NCBI GenBank assembly: GCA_031266015.1
Contig: JAISBU010000055.1
Location: 1 to 41,618, forward strand
Reading direction: 5' to 3'
Origin: Prevotellaceae bacterium
GTDB taxonomy: Bacteria; Bacteroidota; Bacteroidia; Bacteroidales; UBA932
DNA length: 41,618 nt
Of this stretch, positions 25,734 through 35,257 are shown one piece after another (the stretch's first letter is position 1; every line of letters begins with the position of its first letter). Position numbers and translations under genes: made by a program. The notes under the pieces were generated by a model. The model ran no database searches and was not told the origin of the DNA. It worked only from the letters and a program-made list of their open reading frames with translations.

Positions 25734-26687
25734 ATGAAAGTCATAGATACCATAAATAGCGCCACGTCTACGCTATTTACCTTTGAGCTGATGCCGCCGC
25801 TTAAAGGTAATAATTTTGCAGAAATTGCCGAAACAGTAGAACGATTGCTTCCGTACAATCCTGCGTACATCAATATTACGCATCATCGTGCAGAGGTGGT
25901 TTTGAAAGAGAGGCCGAATGGTTTACTGGAAAAACAGGTAGTAAAAAAACGCGCCAGCACCGTAAGCATTGCTGCTGCCATTAAATACAAGTATGGTGTA
26001 GAGGTTGTGCCGCACCTGGTTTGCGGAGGCTTTAACCGTAACGAAATAGAGGATATTCTTGTCGACTTTAACTTCTTGGATATTAAGAATATACTGGTGC
26101 TAAGAGGAGACCCTGTGAAGGGTGAAAAATCTTTTACACCGGATAAGGATGGGTATGCTCATGCAGTAGAGCTGCTGCGCCAGGCCAAGAATATGAATGA
26201 GGGCAAATACCTTGATGCCGACATGAAAAATGTAGCTTCAACCGATTTCTGTTTTGGAGTGGCGGGTTATCCGGAGAAGCATAGCGAGGCGCCGAATATG
26301 GCTACGGACTTGCGCTACCTTAAGGAGAAGGTGGATGCCGGTGCAGAGTACATTGTTACGCAAATGTTTTTTGACAATAAAAAATATTTTGATTTTGTGG
26401 ATGCTTGTCGTGAAGCGGGAATAAACGTTCCGATTATTCCCGGTCTTAAGCCTTTTGCCGGTGGTAAGCAGCTAAATATTCTTCCTCAGATTTTTCACAT
26501 TGATTTGCCGGTAGATTTGGTAGCAGAGGTAATGAAGTGCACCAGCATACAAGATGCGCGTTGCGTGGGAGTGGAGTGGTGCGTGGCACAATGTCAGGAG
26601 CTTAAAAAAGCAGGAGCTCCCGCCTTGCATTTTTACACTATGGGAAAGGCAGACAATGTAGAAGAGATTGTAAAGCGAGTATTGTAA
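25734..26687 (+). CDS. metF: Methylenetetrahydrofolate reductase
   Basis: MetF reduces 5,10-methylene- to 5-methyl-tetrahydrofolate, the methyl donor for MetH. The 317-residue FAD-dependent barrel has the early Glu in FELMPPLKG, VLRGDP near 125-130, GVAGYPEKH near 180-188 and QMFFDN near 220. Length fits the bacterial enzyme. It is coupled to metH by position and pathway. Confidence 0.96.
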   Translation: MKVIDTINSATSTLFTFELMPPLKGNNFAEIAETVERLLPYNPAYINITHHRAEVVLKERPNGLLEKQVVKKRASTVSIAAAIKYKYGVEVVPHLVCGGFNRNEIEDILVDFNFLDIKNILVLRGDPVKGEKSFTPDKDGYAHAVELLRQAKNMNEGKYLDADMKNVASTDFCFGVAGYPEKHSEAPNMATDLRYLKEKVDAGAEYIVTQMFFDNKKYFDFVDACREAGINVPIIPGLKPFAGGKQLNILPQIFHIDLPVDLVAEVMKCTSIQDARCVGVEWCVAQCQELKKAGAPALHFYTMGKADNVEEIVKRVL

Positions 26688-26705
26688 GTCGATTTACGAT
26701 TTGAC

Positions 26706-26795
26706 TTTTACAGCGATGACGCGGGCTTGTTGGCATGAGATTAGCTGCGCTGAGTTCCGCTTCATTCCGGTTATTTCGCATTGCTCAGCATGAAA
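26706..26795. repeat. Degenerate palindromic intergenic repeat
   Basis: GAGATTAGCTGCGCTGAGTT and CCGCTTCATTCCGGTT match the right half of the element at 20545-20652 with scattered changes. It lies between metF and the convergent feoAB and may have decayed. The remaining bases to 26856 show no gene. Confidence 0.5.
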
Positions 26796-26856
26796 ATTGA
26801 GTGGCTGAGACGGCTGTCTTTATTCTTGAAATCTTTGTTCTTTGCTCTTGAAGTTC

Positions 26857-29382
26857 CTACAGTAAGTTTCCTATTTGATAAATCAAGAATGCTGCTACCC
26901 ATGCCGCTCCTGTTGTGTAAAGTACCATGAACAGCGTGAATAGCCTGCTTTGCGATTCTCGATAAATAGTACCCACCACCGCTACGCATGGGAAGTATAG
27001 CAGTATAAATACAAGAAACGCAAGCGCAACAGGTGCTGTAAATACCGGTTGCGCTGTTTTTGGTCCTGTGGTGTACTTGTCGTTACGCAGCTTTTTCTGA
27101 AGATCCGTGGAATTTTCAATATCATCGGATTGATAAATGACCCCCATGGTGCTTACTACGGTTTCTTTGGCAATGATTCCGGTGAGCAAGCTTACGCTCA
27201 TTTTCCAGTCAAAACCCAACGGACGCATGGCTGGCTCTACTATTTTACCAATACGGCCTAAGTATGATTGCTCGGCTTGCGCTGCATATGCTTCTGCGTG
27301 TAGCTTGTGCAGGGCAATGTCTTTTTGCTCTCCTATAAAATTAGTTTCAGCTGTTGCGCCAGCTGTGAGCTGTGCATCGTATTTTGCAATGGTATCTGCC
27401 TCCAGTCGGCTATACTTTTGCTTCAACTCCTGGTTGAGGGGAAATGTATTAAGCGCCCAAATGGCCAGCGCTGCAATAAGAATAATGCCTCCCATTTTTT
27501 TGAGGTACTGCGAACCTTTGTACCACATGTGGCGCAAAATAGAGCGCAATGTGGGAATACGGTAGGGCGGCAGCTCCATTACAAAAGGTTGCCCATTATC
27601 CTTTAGCGTAGATTTGCTTGCAATAAAGGCGGACAGTATGGAGAATAAAATTCCAGCAAGGTAAATGCCAAACAGAATCGTACCCGGATGATGGGGAAAA
27701 AATGCACCAATCAGCAAAATGTACACCGGAAGCCTGGCGCTGCATGACATGAATGGGAGCATGAGCATGGTGAGCAGTCGTTGATTGCGGTTTTCTATGG
27801 TGCGGGTTGCCATTAAGGCCGGTACGTTGCAGCCAAATCCCATGATGAGCGGAATGAATGATTTGCCGTGCAGCCCGATAGCGTGCATTAGCTTGTCGGT
27901 AATGAACACGGCTCGCGCCATGTAGCCCGTATCTTCAAAAATGGAGATAAAGAGGAACAGCAACAGTATGTTGGGCAGGAAGGCGATGACGCTACCCACG
28001 CCGTTTACCACTCCATCTACTAACAAGCTTTTGAAAATGTTTTCCGGCATTATATCGGATAGCCATAGGGATAGTGCCGATACGCCGCTGTTTATCCACT
28101 CTACGGGGTAGCTGCCGAGGGTAAAGGTTATGTAAAACATTAACCACATGAATATCAGGAATACAGGAAATCCCAGTATTTTATTGGTTAAGATGGTGTC
28201 AATTTGCTTGCTTGCGTGGTGGCGCTCTTTCTTGCCCTGACGCATGGTTTCTCTCACCGCACCGGCAATAAAGCCGTATTTTGCATCGGAAATAACGGTG
28301 GCGGAATCTTCTGAAAAATTAGCTTCCAGCTTCTTTACCTGCTGTTCTGCAGCAAGCAAAATTTCGCCAGGGTTGAAGCTGCGCTCCTTGAGCTTCTGCT
28401 GTATCTTGCTATCTTTTTCCAGCAGCTTTATGGCCAAAAAACGGGATGAGTAAAGGTCTGTAATAGGCTCATTTTCAGGTATGCGAATGAACTGCTGAAC
28501 CTGTGAAATGGCCTGCTCTACCTCTTCTCTGTAGTTAATATGGATATGCTGAGGGAGCATCATGTTGGGCACGCTGTCCGGTATTTCGCCAAGATGCGCG
28601 CATATGGCGGTGAGCATGAGCGCATCAAGCCCCCTGCCTCTGGAGCCTACGGTTGGAACCATAGGAATACCCAGCATTTTTCCCAGCGCAACGTAGTTTA
28701 GCTTGTCGCCATGTTTTTCCAGCTCATCGTACATGTTGAGCGCCATTACTACCTTCACATCCATGTCGATGAGCTGCGTGGTAAGGTATAGATTTCGCTC
28801 CAGATTGGTGGCGTCTACTACGTTGATAACCACATCGGGCAGGCGCTCTGCAATGTAGCTGCGTACGTACAACTCTTCCGGTGAATAAGCTGTCAGCGAG
28901 TATGTTCCGGGTAAATCTGTAATGTTTATGGTGTAGCCATTGGACTCTATGTGGGCGGTCTTTTGCTCAACGGTAACGCCGGAGTAGTTGCCCACATGCT
29001 CGTGAGCTCTGGTAAGCTGGTTGAACAGGGAGGTTTTTCCTGTGTTAGGATTACCAACAAGGGCTACGTCAATGATTTTATCCGGACTTTTGGCGAAGCC
29101 ATGCAGGCCAATAGTTGTGGCGGCTGTGTAGCTATCCTTAGCTGCGGCGCTTGCCTCACTTTCCGGCAATACCTCTACCATTTCGGCTTCACGTCTGCGT
29201 AGCGAAACGGAGTAGTCCATTATGCTGTACTCGATGGGATCTTTTAGCGGTGCGTTTTTTATGACGGTAACCGCTTTACCCTTCACAAAACCCATTTCCG
29301 TAATGCGTTTTCGGAAAGCGCCACGTCCTAAGACTTTGTATATTACTCCCTTCTGCCCGCTGGATAGTTCGGATAGCTTCAT
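26857..29382 (-). CDS. feoB: FeoA-FeoB fusion, ferrous iron transporter
   Basis: The 841-residue protein joins a FeoA SH3-like domain (residues 1-72) by a short linker to FeoB. The G-protein domain has G1 GNPNTGKT at 110-117, G3 DLPG at 156-159 and G4 NMYD at 216-219; the membrane part has eight or so segments with the gate motifs FLPNILLLF and GFGCNVPALMATR. It brings Fe2+ across the inner membrane, useful in anoxic places. The fused form is common in Bacteroidales. Start ATG at 29382 begins the FeoA domain exactly (MKLSELSSGQKG). Its own promoter lies about 110 bases upstream; no Fur box was recognised. Confidence 0.96.
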   Translation of the reverse strand: MKLSELSSGQKGVIYKVLGRGAFRKRITEMGFVKGKAVTVIKNAPLKDPIEYSIMDYSVSLRRREAEMVEVLPESEASAAAKDSYTAATTIGLHGFAKSPDKIIDVALVGNPNTGKTSLFNQLTRAHEHVGNYSGVTVEQKTAHIESNGYTINITDLPGTYSLTAYSPEELYVRSYIAERLPDVVINVVDATNLERNLYLTTQLIDMDVKVVMALNMYDELEKHGDKLNYVALGKMLGIPMVPTVGSRGRGLDALMLTAICAHLGEIPDSVPNMMLPQHIHINYREEVEQAISQVQQFIRIPENEPITDLYSSRFLAIKLLEKDSKIQQKLKERSFNPGEILLAAEQQVKKLEANFSEDSATVISDAKYGFIAGAVRETMRQGKKERHHASKQIDTILTNKILGFPVFLIFMWLMFYITFTLGSYPVEWINSGVSALSLWLSDIMPENIFKSLLVDGVVNGVGSVIAFLPNILLLFLFISIFEDTGYMARAVFITDKLMHAIGLHGKSFIPLIMGFGCNVPALMATRTIENRNQRLLTMLMLPFMSCSARLPVYILLIGAFFPHHPGTILFGIYLAGILFSILSAFIASKSTLKDNGQPFVMELPPYRIPTLRSILRHMWYKGSQYLKKMGGIILIAALAIWALNTFPLNQELKQKYSRLEADTIAKYDAQLTAGATAETNFIGEQKDIALHKLHAEAYAAQAEQSYLGRIGKIVEPAMRPLGFDWKMSVSLLTGIIAKETVVSTMGVIYQSDDIENSTDLQKKLRNDKYTTGPKTAQPVFTAPVALAFLVFILLYFPCVAVVGTIYRESQSRLFTLFMVLYTTGAAWVAAFLIYQIGNLL

Positions 29383-29492
29383 GTATGTAAGTTGCCGCTG
29401 AGGTTATGCTTTGCCCTTATTGAGATAAAGCATTGATAATTAGATAGTTGTGAATAACGGTTGCGCATTCTATACTTCAGCATACGCAGCTA

Positions 29493-29523
29493 CAAAAATA
29501 GCATACATTAAACGGTTTTACAA
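29493..29523 (-). promoter_or_regulatory. Promoter of feoAB
   Basis: On the minus strand TTG (29523-29521), 20 spacer bases, then TATTTTTG (29500-29493), which fits both the -33 and -7 consensus of Bacteroidetes with the right spacing. The leader is about 105 bases long. Confidence 0.6.
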
Positions 29524-29583
29524 TCACTATTTGTAGCGATTGCATGCGCACCCGGCGCTTGTATAAACTACTGATTATTAGTA

Positions 29584-30537
29584 CTATAGTAATCTTTTGA
29601 GTAGATTGTTGATGTTGGCTTCGATACGCTCATAGACGTTGTTGCCATACTCAGCCCGTGTAAATTTTTCGCCCGTAATATTTTCGTACAGCTCCATGTA
29701 GCGTTCGCTGATGCTATTGACAATTGCCTCTGTCATTTCGGGAACCTGCTGTCCTGCTTTACCTTGAAATCCGTTATCCATCAGCCATTCGCGTACAAAT
29801 TCTTTGGATAGCTGCTTCTGCGGAAGTCCTTCTTCAAAAAGCTGCCGGTAGTTTTTTGCGTAAAAGTAGCGAGAAGAGTCCGGCGTATGAATCTCGTCGA
29901 GCAGGTAAATTTTATTGTCGCGCTTGCCGAATTCGTATTTGGTGTCCGCCAAAATAAGACCTCGTTGGGCTGCAATTTCTAAGCCACGTGCAAATAGCGC
30001 CAGCGTGTACTTTTCCAGCATGGCGTAGTCTTCCGGTGATACCAGGCTTTGCCTCAGTATTTCCTCTTTCGAAATATCTTCGTCATGTAACCCTTGCGCA
30101 GCCTTGGTTGTTGGGGTGATGATGGGAGTTTTGAATTTTTGATTTTCCCGCATCCCTTCGGGTAGCTGAACTCCACCTAGCTGACGTACTCCGCTCTTGT
30201 ATGCCCGCCAGGCGCTGCCGCACAAATAGCCACGTACAATCATTTCAATGGCAAATGGCGCGCACCTGTATCCTACGGTAACCATCGGATCCGGTGTTGC
30301 AATTTTCCAGCTGGGGCAAATATCATTGGTAGCATCCAAAAACTTTGATGCTATTTGGTTCAGCATTTGTCCCTTGAAGGGTATTCCCTTTGGCAGCACC
30401 ACGTCAAATGCCGATATGCGATCGGTGGCAACCATCACCAGGTATTGGTTGTTGATGGTGTAAACGTCACGTACTTTTCCTTTGTAGAAGCTGGTTTGAC
30501 GGGGAAGCTGGAAAGCGGTTGCGGTTAGTGAGTTCAT
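29584..30537 (-). CDS. purC: SAICAR synthetase
   Basis: PurC joins CAIR and aspartate to SAICAR in purine synthesis, using ATP. The 317-residue protein has YKGKVRDVY at the ATP loop, the typical [35 protein letters not shown] and the [11 protein letters not shown] motif. The longer form (over 300 residues), like that of yeast, is common in this phylum. It lies upstream of feoAB on the same strand; the 201-base gap with a promoter suggests separate transcripts. Confidence 0.96.
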   Translation of the reverse strand: MNSLTATAFQLPRQTSFYKGKVRDVYTINNQYLVMVATDRISAFDVVLPKGIPFKGQMLNQIASKFLDATNDICPSWKIATPDPMVTVGYRCAPFAIEMIVRGYLCGSAWRAYKSGVRQLGGVQLPEGMRENQKFKTPIITPTTKAAQGLHDEDISKEEILRQSLVSPEDYAMLEKYTLALFARGLEIAAQRGLILADTKYEFGKRDNKIYLLDEIHTPDSSRYFYAKNYRQLFEEGLPQKQLSKEFVREWLMDNGFQGKAGQQVPEMTEAIVNSISERYMELYENITGEKFTRAEYGNNVYERIEANINNLLKRLL

Positions 30538-30635
30538 GGTATATATTGGTTTGATAGCCGTTGATGCTTTAGGCTTAATATTCTGATTATTAATATGTTA
30601 TCTATTGACATATTGGTATAAAGTTGCTATTTATC

Positions 30636-30700
30636 GTCATCCTGAGCGAAGCGAAGGGTGACATCACGGGTACAAAGAAGTTCACTGGTTCCACGTCTTC
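30636..30700. repeat. Fragment of a GTCATCCTGAGCGAAGCGA-type repeat
   Basis: The start GTCATCCTGAGCGAAGCGAA resembles one end of the palindromic elements at 39306 and 15692. A matching second arm is not clear, so this is a half element. It lies between capA and purC; the rest of that 179-base gap is A+T-rich and shows no clear promoter for purC. Confidence 0.5.
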
Positions 30701-30716
30701 GAGTCTGATTATTTTT

Positions 30717-31835
30717 TCAGTCATGTGCAATGTTTTGTACCGAGGTATTCCATTCAGAAACTCTTTTGTTTTCTTTATTCAAAAACGTTCTGGTGGTTTT
30801 TGCAAAAACTTGTATGCTGCGTAATGCTGATGTGTCTTTTGCGAAAAATGCCGTGCTATTCTCAAATTGCGAAACGGGCAAGATGTAGAATTTTTTTCTG
30901 CCATTTTCTGTTGGCGTGTACACCCAATTAAGAGCGTAATTTACGCTGTCTACGTTAATAACGCCATCAACTTTTGATAGCACAAGCCGTACCATGGCGC
31001 CCCCGTCTGTATTTGGTTTGCGCTGGTTGGATAGGAAGTTGCCTAGTGAGTAAATCGTGAGCTTATCGTTAGGCGCGCTAGCTGTCTTAGGTTGAAAAAT
31101 CATCGGTTGCACAACATGCGGATGTGAACCAATGATAAAGTTGACTCCTATTTTGTTTAGAAAATTATTTAGCCTTACTTGCTCCTTATTGGGTTTTAAT
31201 TCGTATTCCGCTCCCCAGTGCATACACGCAAAAATGGCGTCGGGCTGCATGTTTTTTGCAGTTTCCACATCGGAGCGGATTTGTGCGGTATCAATTATAT
31301 TTACCACGTAGGGTTGCGGAATAGCAACGCCGTTAGTTCCGTATGTGTAGTTTAAAAGTGCAATTTTGAATCCGTTTTTTTCAACCAGAAGTGGATATCT
31401 ATTTTTGCGCTCTTCGGAGCTCTTGAACATTCCGGTATGAGCGATACTCATGCTGTCAAGCTTCGTAATAGTTCCCTCAATTCCGTTTTTACCACGGTCA
31501 CAGGAGTGGTTGTTGGCCGTAATCATGTAATGAACGCCGGCATTTTTCAATGCCGAAGCGTATGATTCCGGAGCACAAAAGGCAGGATAACCGGAGTAGG
31601 GCGCTGAACCCAGCGGAACCTCCAGGTTAGCCACAACAATATCTGCCTGTGAAAATATGGGAGCTATGTATGTGTAGCAGCTGTTGTAGTTGTAAGCGCT
31701 ATCGTTTATGCGGGCAGACTTAAGCTGTGATTCATGCTGCATAGCGTCACCCACAAATATTAACGATAAACGTTGAGCATAGGTTGCATTTAGAATGCAA
31801 AAAAAAGATAGGGCAAGTATGTGCTTGTACTTCAC
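30717..31835 (-). CDS. CapA-family metallophosphatase-like protein, exported
   Basis: The 372-residue protein has a signal peptide (MKYKHILALSFFCILNATYA). The core matches the CapA/poly-gamma-glutamate synthesis family, which has a calcineurin-like phosphoesterase fold: FVGDAMQH near 28-35, VVANLEVPL near 67-75, ANNHSCDRG near 106-114, MHWGAEY and IGSHPHVVQP further on. Some members take part in capsule or exopolymer attachment; the real substrate here is not known. It has its own -7 box. Confidence 0.88.
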   Translation of the reverse strand: MKYKHILALSFFCILNATYAQRLSLIFVGDAMQHESQLKSARINDSAYNYNSCYTYIAPIFSQADIVVANLEVPLGSAPYSGYPAFCAPESYASALKNAGVHYMITANNHSCDRGKNGIEGTITKLDSMSIAHTGMFKSSEERKNRYPLLVEKNGFKIALLNYTYGTNGVAIPQPYVVNIIDTAQIRSDVETAKNMQPDAIFACMHWGAEYELKPNKEQVRLNNFLNKIGVNFIIGSHPHVVQPMIFQPKTASAPNDKLTIYSLGNFLSNQRKPNTDGGAMVRLVLSKVDGVINVDSVNYALNWVYTPTENGRKKFYILPVSQFENSTAFFAKDTSALRSIQVFAKTTRTFLNKENKRVSEWNTSVQNIAHD

Positions 31836-31870
31836 GTTTTTTGTAGCTGATAGCTGATGTGCCTGTTATA

Positions 31871-31878
31871 CAAAGGTA
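31871..31878 (-). promoter_or_regulatory. -7 box TACCTTTG for the capA-like gene
   Basis: An exact TAnnTTTG match on the minus strand, 36 bases above the ATG at 31835. A -33 TTTG is not evident. Confidence 0.45.
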
Positions 31879-31925
31879 GTGCAATTACCCTAATTTTTTG
31901 CTGCATTTACTAATTGAGCTTACCG

Positions 31926-33710
31926 TTAGCTGATGGGTTGTGTTTTTGCCTTTAAAAATTCTAGCGTCTTACCTTGAAGCCTTCCCTTTAATTTTTCATA
32001 AACATCTAAATGATAGCTATTTATATATAATTTTTCAGCTGGGCTCAACATACCTGTTTCTATGGAATTCAGATCGTAAGGGCAGAGCGTAAGCGGTTCG
32101 AATTGCAGGAATTTACCGAATTCACTTTCACCGTAAGGTATGGTAAGTATCAGGTTTTCAATTCTAATGCCATACCTGCCTGCCCTGTAAATTCCTGGTT
32201 CACAAGATGTTATCATGCCAGATTCAAGTAGCGCAGGGTTCTCATTCAGCCTGATGCTTTGGGGCCCTTCATGTACGCCAAGGCAGTGGCCAACGCCGTG
32301 GCCTGTTCCGTGCATGTAGTGTAACATGTGCTGCATCATAGGTTGGCGGGCCAGCATATCGAGCTGCGCACCACGGGTACCGTGTGGGAATTTTGCCAGA
32401 CTCAGCTGAATATGTCCTTGTAAAACAAGCGTGTAGTCCATCTTCTCCTGCTTTGTAGGCTTGCCCAAATGCAGCGTGCGGGTAATATCGGTAGTTCCGT
32501 ATGGGTATTGAGCTCCTGTGTCGACCAATAGAAAAGTCTCCCTGCCAATGACAATATTGCTTTCGAGAGTGGCGCCATAGTGAACAATTGCGCCATGCTC
32601 CTTATATCCTACAATGGGGGAAAAGCTCTGCTCTAAAAAGTCTTTACATTCGGCACGGAATAAGCACAGCTTCTCAGCGGCATTTATTTCTGTTACGCTG
32701 TGGCTGTCCACATGCTCCTCCAGCCATTCCCAAAATTTTACCCACGCAGCGCCATCATCAATCATAGCCTGGCGAGTGCCTGCAATTTCTACAGAATTCT
32801 TTACCGCTTTCAGGCTGGCAATGCTACCGAATTTGTCCCTTTCTTCAACAACTTGTTTGCTGTTGTCCTTTAGAATATTGAGCGTGTTTACGCTTGTTTT
32901 CTTGAAGTTAGCTACAGCTGTTTTTTGTGCTGAAAGCCTCGCTAATCCTGTTGCAAAATCCGCATAGCTGTGAATAGCTACGTTCTGTTTTTGTAGTGAT
33001 TCGGTATCGTTCTTGTTCAGCTTATTTTTGTCCGTAAACAGGTGGATCCGCATGGCGTCAAAATCTACAACAGCATAGGCGATAACAACCGGAGTATACG
33101 AAACATCGCTACCACGCAAGTTGAGCAACCACGCTATTTCATCCAATGCAGATACGGTATAAATGCTTCCCTTTTCAGGATTCATGCGTGTTTTTAATGC
33201 CTGCAACTTTTCATTGATAGCTTTACCTGAGTATTTTTCCGGAAGTAAAAATGCTTTGCCGGATGGCATTGCCGGACGGTTTGTCCAAGCTGTAGAAAAC
33301 GGATCGGCTATACAAGTTAACGTAAGCGGAAGTACATTCTGTGCTAATGCCTCATATTCTGCGGAGGAGTATAAGCTTCCATCAACTGCAACCTTTCCGG
33401 CTCCAACGTGCTTCTTTAAATATTCGGCAATACTTTCTGTTTCGGGCAGACCTTCTTTTTTTAATTCAAACCCTGAATTTTCGAGCTGTTGAGCAGCTTG
33501 CAGAAAGTAGCGAGAGTCGGTAAACAGCGCGGCGCTTTTTTGTGTGACAACAGCAGCTCCCGCGCTGCCTGTGAATCCTGTAAGCCACTCGCGACACTTA
33601 TGCGTATCGGATACGTACTCGCTGAAGTGCGGATCATTGGTTGGAACAATCATGGCATCAACGCCGTGTTTTTTTAGATAGTCTCTAAGGATGGTAAGGT
33701 TGGTATTCAT
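31926..33710 (-). CDS. Xaa-Pro aminopeptidase, M24B family
   Basis: It removes an N-terminal residue before proline. The 594-residue protein has two creatinase-type N-terminal domains (about 1-300) and a C-terminal pita-bread domain. The metal ligands are present: LLVDTGAQYPYGTTDITRT (two Asp), HGTGHGVGHCLGVHEG (His), CEPGIY (Glu) and GIRIENL (Glu). The length near 600 is that of the aminopeptidase P1 group, longer than E. coli PepP. No signal peptide, so cytoplasmic. It follows the phoH-like gene after 40 bases. Confidence 0.93.
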   Translation of the reverse strand: MNTNLTILRDYLKKHGVDAMIVPTNDPHFSEYVSDTHKCREWLTGFTGSAGAAVVTQKSAALFTDSRYFLQAAQQLENSGFELKKEGLPETESIAEYLKKHVGAGKVAVDGSLYSSAEYEALAQNVLPLTLTCIADPFSTAWTNRPAMPSGKAFLLPEKYSGKAINEKLQALKTRMNPEKGSIYTVSALDEIAWLLNLRGSDVSYTPVVIAYAVVDFDAMRIHLFTDKNKLNKNDTESLQKQNVAIHSYADFATGLARLSAQKTAVANFKKTSVNTLNILKDNSKQVVEERDKFGSIASLKAVKNSVEIAGTRQAMIDDGAAWVKFWEWLEEHVDSHSVTEINAAEKLCLFRAECKDFLEQSFSPIVGYKEHGAIVHYGATLESNIVIGRETFLLVDTGAQYPYGTTDITRTLHLGKPTKQEKMDYTLVLQGHIQLSLAKFPHGTRGAQLDMLARQPMMQHMLHYMHGTGHGVGHCLGVHEGPQSIRLNENPALLESGMITSCEPGIYRAGRYGIRIENLILTIPYGESEFGKFLQFEPLTLCPYDLNSIETGMLSPAEKLYINSYHLDVYEKLKGRLQGKTLEFLKAKTQPIS

Positions 33711-33750
33711 GATGATAAAAACGTTAACTATTTTATTTACAGGAGTTTAA

Positions 33751-35085
33751 CTATAGAAATTTTCCTGCGGCATCGGCCAATGGGCTGCGCTCGCCTTTTA
33801 CAAGATTCACATGCGCAAAGAATGGCTGCCCCATCATACGATCGCTCAGATGTGTGAGCCCGTTTGAACGGGCATCCAGATATGGTGAGTCAATTTGCTG
33901 CACGTCACCGGTGAATACCATTTTTGTACCTTCGCCTGCACGAGTTATAATGGTTTTAACCTCATGTGGAGTAAGGTTTTGTGCTTCGTCTACAATGAAA
34001 AATATGTTAGATAAGCTACGGCCTCTGATGTACGCCAGCGGGGTAATCATCAACCTGTTTTGCTTTTGCAAATCCTCTATGTGAACAGCCTCGCGCGAGG
34101 TTGGCTTAGAGCTGTTTTTTATGGCCGCCAAGTTGTCGTAAAGCGGTAACATATAAGGAGTTAACTTTTCGTTGATGTCGCCGGGAAGAAATCCCATGTT
34201 CTGATTTTGTAGTGGAATTACGGGACGCGACAGTAAAATTTGCTCAAAGTCATTCTCCTGTGCCAATGCTGCGGCAAGAGCCAGCAATGTTTTGCCCGTA
34301 CCCGCTATTCCGGTAAGCGATACAAGCGATATTTCGGGATCCATAAGCGCACGCATGGCAAAGGCTTGCTCTGCATTGCGAGGCTCAATACCGTACGCTT
34401 TTATTTTCTCAACACGCTTTATGGCAAGGCTGCCGGCATCATAGTAGGCTAGAGCGCTGCTGTTGCCGCTCTTGAGAATAATATTTTGGTTAGGATATGG
34501 CTCAACTTTGATGCTTTTCGGATCAAGGCCTTGTGCGTTGGAGTAGATGCTGGTGATTTGATCGGCAGTAACTTCAACGTTAAGATTCTCTTTTTGAATT
34601 TGCTCAAAATCCTTTACCTGTCCGGACAAATAATCTTGTGCTTCCAGCCCTACAGCTTTGGCTTTTACCCGTAGATTTACATCCTTTGTAACCAGTAGTG
34701 TAGCATTGTTCTTGTTGACAAGTTTTTCATGCAAGGCTACGGCCAAAATACGATGGTCAGGCGTGTCCTCTACAAACGGATTTTTAATTTCGGTGGGAAA
34801 AGGTTTGTTCATTTCAATGCGCAGCTTTCCCAAATCCTTTCCGAGAGAGGCGCCTCCATTAAATAGCTTACTTCCGGTAATGTCGTCCAGGATGCGCATA
34901 AGCTTCCGAGCGTTGAAATTTATCTGTTCATTGCCCTTTTTAAACTGATCCAATTCTTCCAACACCACGATCGGTATAATAAGATCGTTGTCCTGAAAAT
35001 TGTAAATACAGCGATAATCGTGTAGCAATACGTTTGTGTCCAGCACAAATGTTTTTACGGCTTTCCTCTTCGGTTTCTTTGCCAT
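33751..35085 (-). CDS. PhoH-like ATPase with N-terminal PIN domain (YlaK/PhoH2 type)
   Basis: The 444-residue protein has a PIN RNase-like domain (about 1-150; FVLDTNVLLHD with Asp16 and Asn18, then TPDHRILAVAL) and a PhoH ATPase domain with Walker A GIAGTGKT (259-266) and Walker B FIVDEAQ (363-369). PhoH2 proteins of other bacteria unwind and cut RNA; that is family knowledge, not seen here. The ATG at 35085 (MAKKPKRKAVKTF) is chosen; GGAGG lies only two bases before it, so the in-frame TTG at 35094 cannot be fully excluded. Confidence 0.93.
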   Translation of the reverse strand: MAKKPKRKAVKTFVLDTNVLLHDYRCIYNFQDNDLIIPIVVLEELDQFKKGNEQINFNARKLMRILDDITGSKLFNGGASLGKDLGKLRIEMNKPFPTEIKNPFVEDTPDHRILAVALHEKLVNKNNATLLVTKDVNLRVKAKAVGLEAQDYLSGQVKDFEQIQKENLNVEVTADQITSIYSNAQGLDPKSIKVEPYPNQNIILKSGNSSALAYYDAGSLAIKRVEKIKAYGIEPRNAEQAFAMRALMDPEISLVSLTGIAGTGKTLLALAAALAQENDFEQILLSRPVIPLQNQNMGFLPGDINEKLTPYMLPLYDNLAAIKNSSKPTSREAVHIEDLQKQNRLMITPLAYIRGRSLSNIFFIVDEAQNLTPHEVKTIITRAGEGTKMVFTGDVQQIDSPYLDARSNGLTHLSDRMMGQPFFAHVNLVKGERSPLADAAGKFL

Positions 35086-35189
35086 ACCCTCCAAGATTTA
35101 GTTGTAAAATGTAAGTCAAAATCTGTTCTACTTCATCACCGCGTTTACCGAATAGCCCTGCTTAGAAACAGAATTTCGTATAAAGATAG

Positions 35190-35197
35190 CAAATTTA
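35190..35197 (-). promoter_or_regulatory. Possible -7 box TAAATTTG for the phoH-like gene
   Basis: A TAnnTTTG match on the minus strand, about 105 bases above the ATG. The -33 part is not convincing. The divergent folC has only a GACCTTTG at 35233 in front of it. Confidence 0.3.
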
Positions 35198-35257
35198 TAA
35201 CAGAGGCAGCCAGCTGTTTCTCTTTTTTTTGAGACCTTTGTGTCAAATTTTGTTGGC

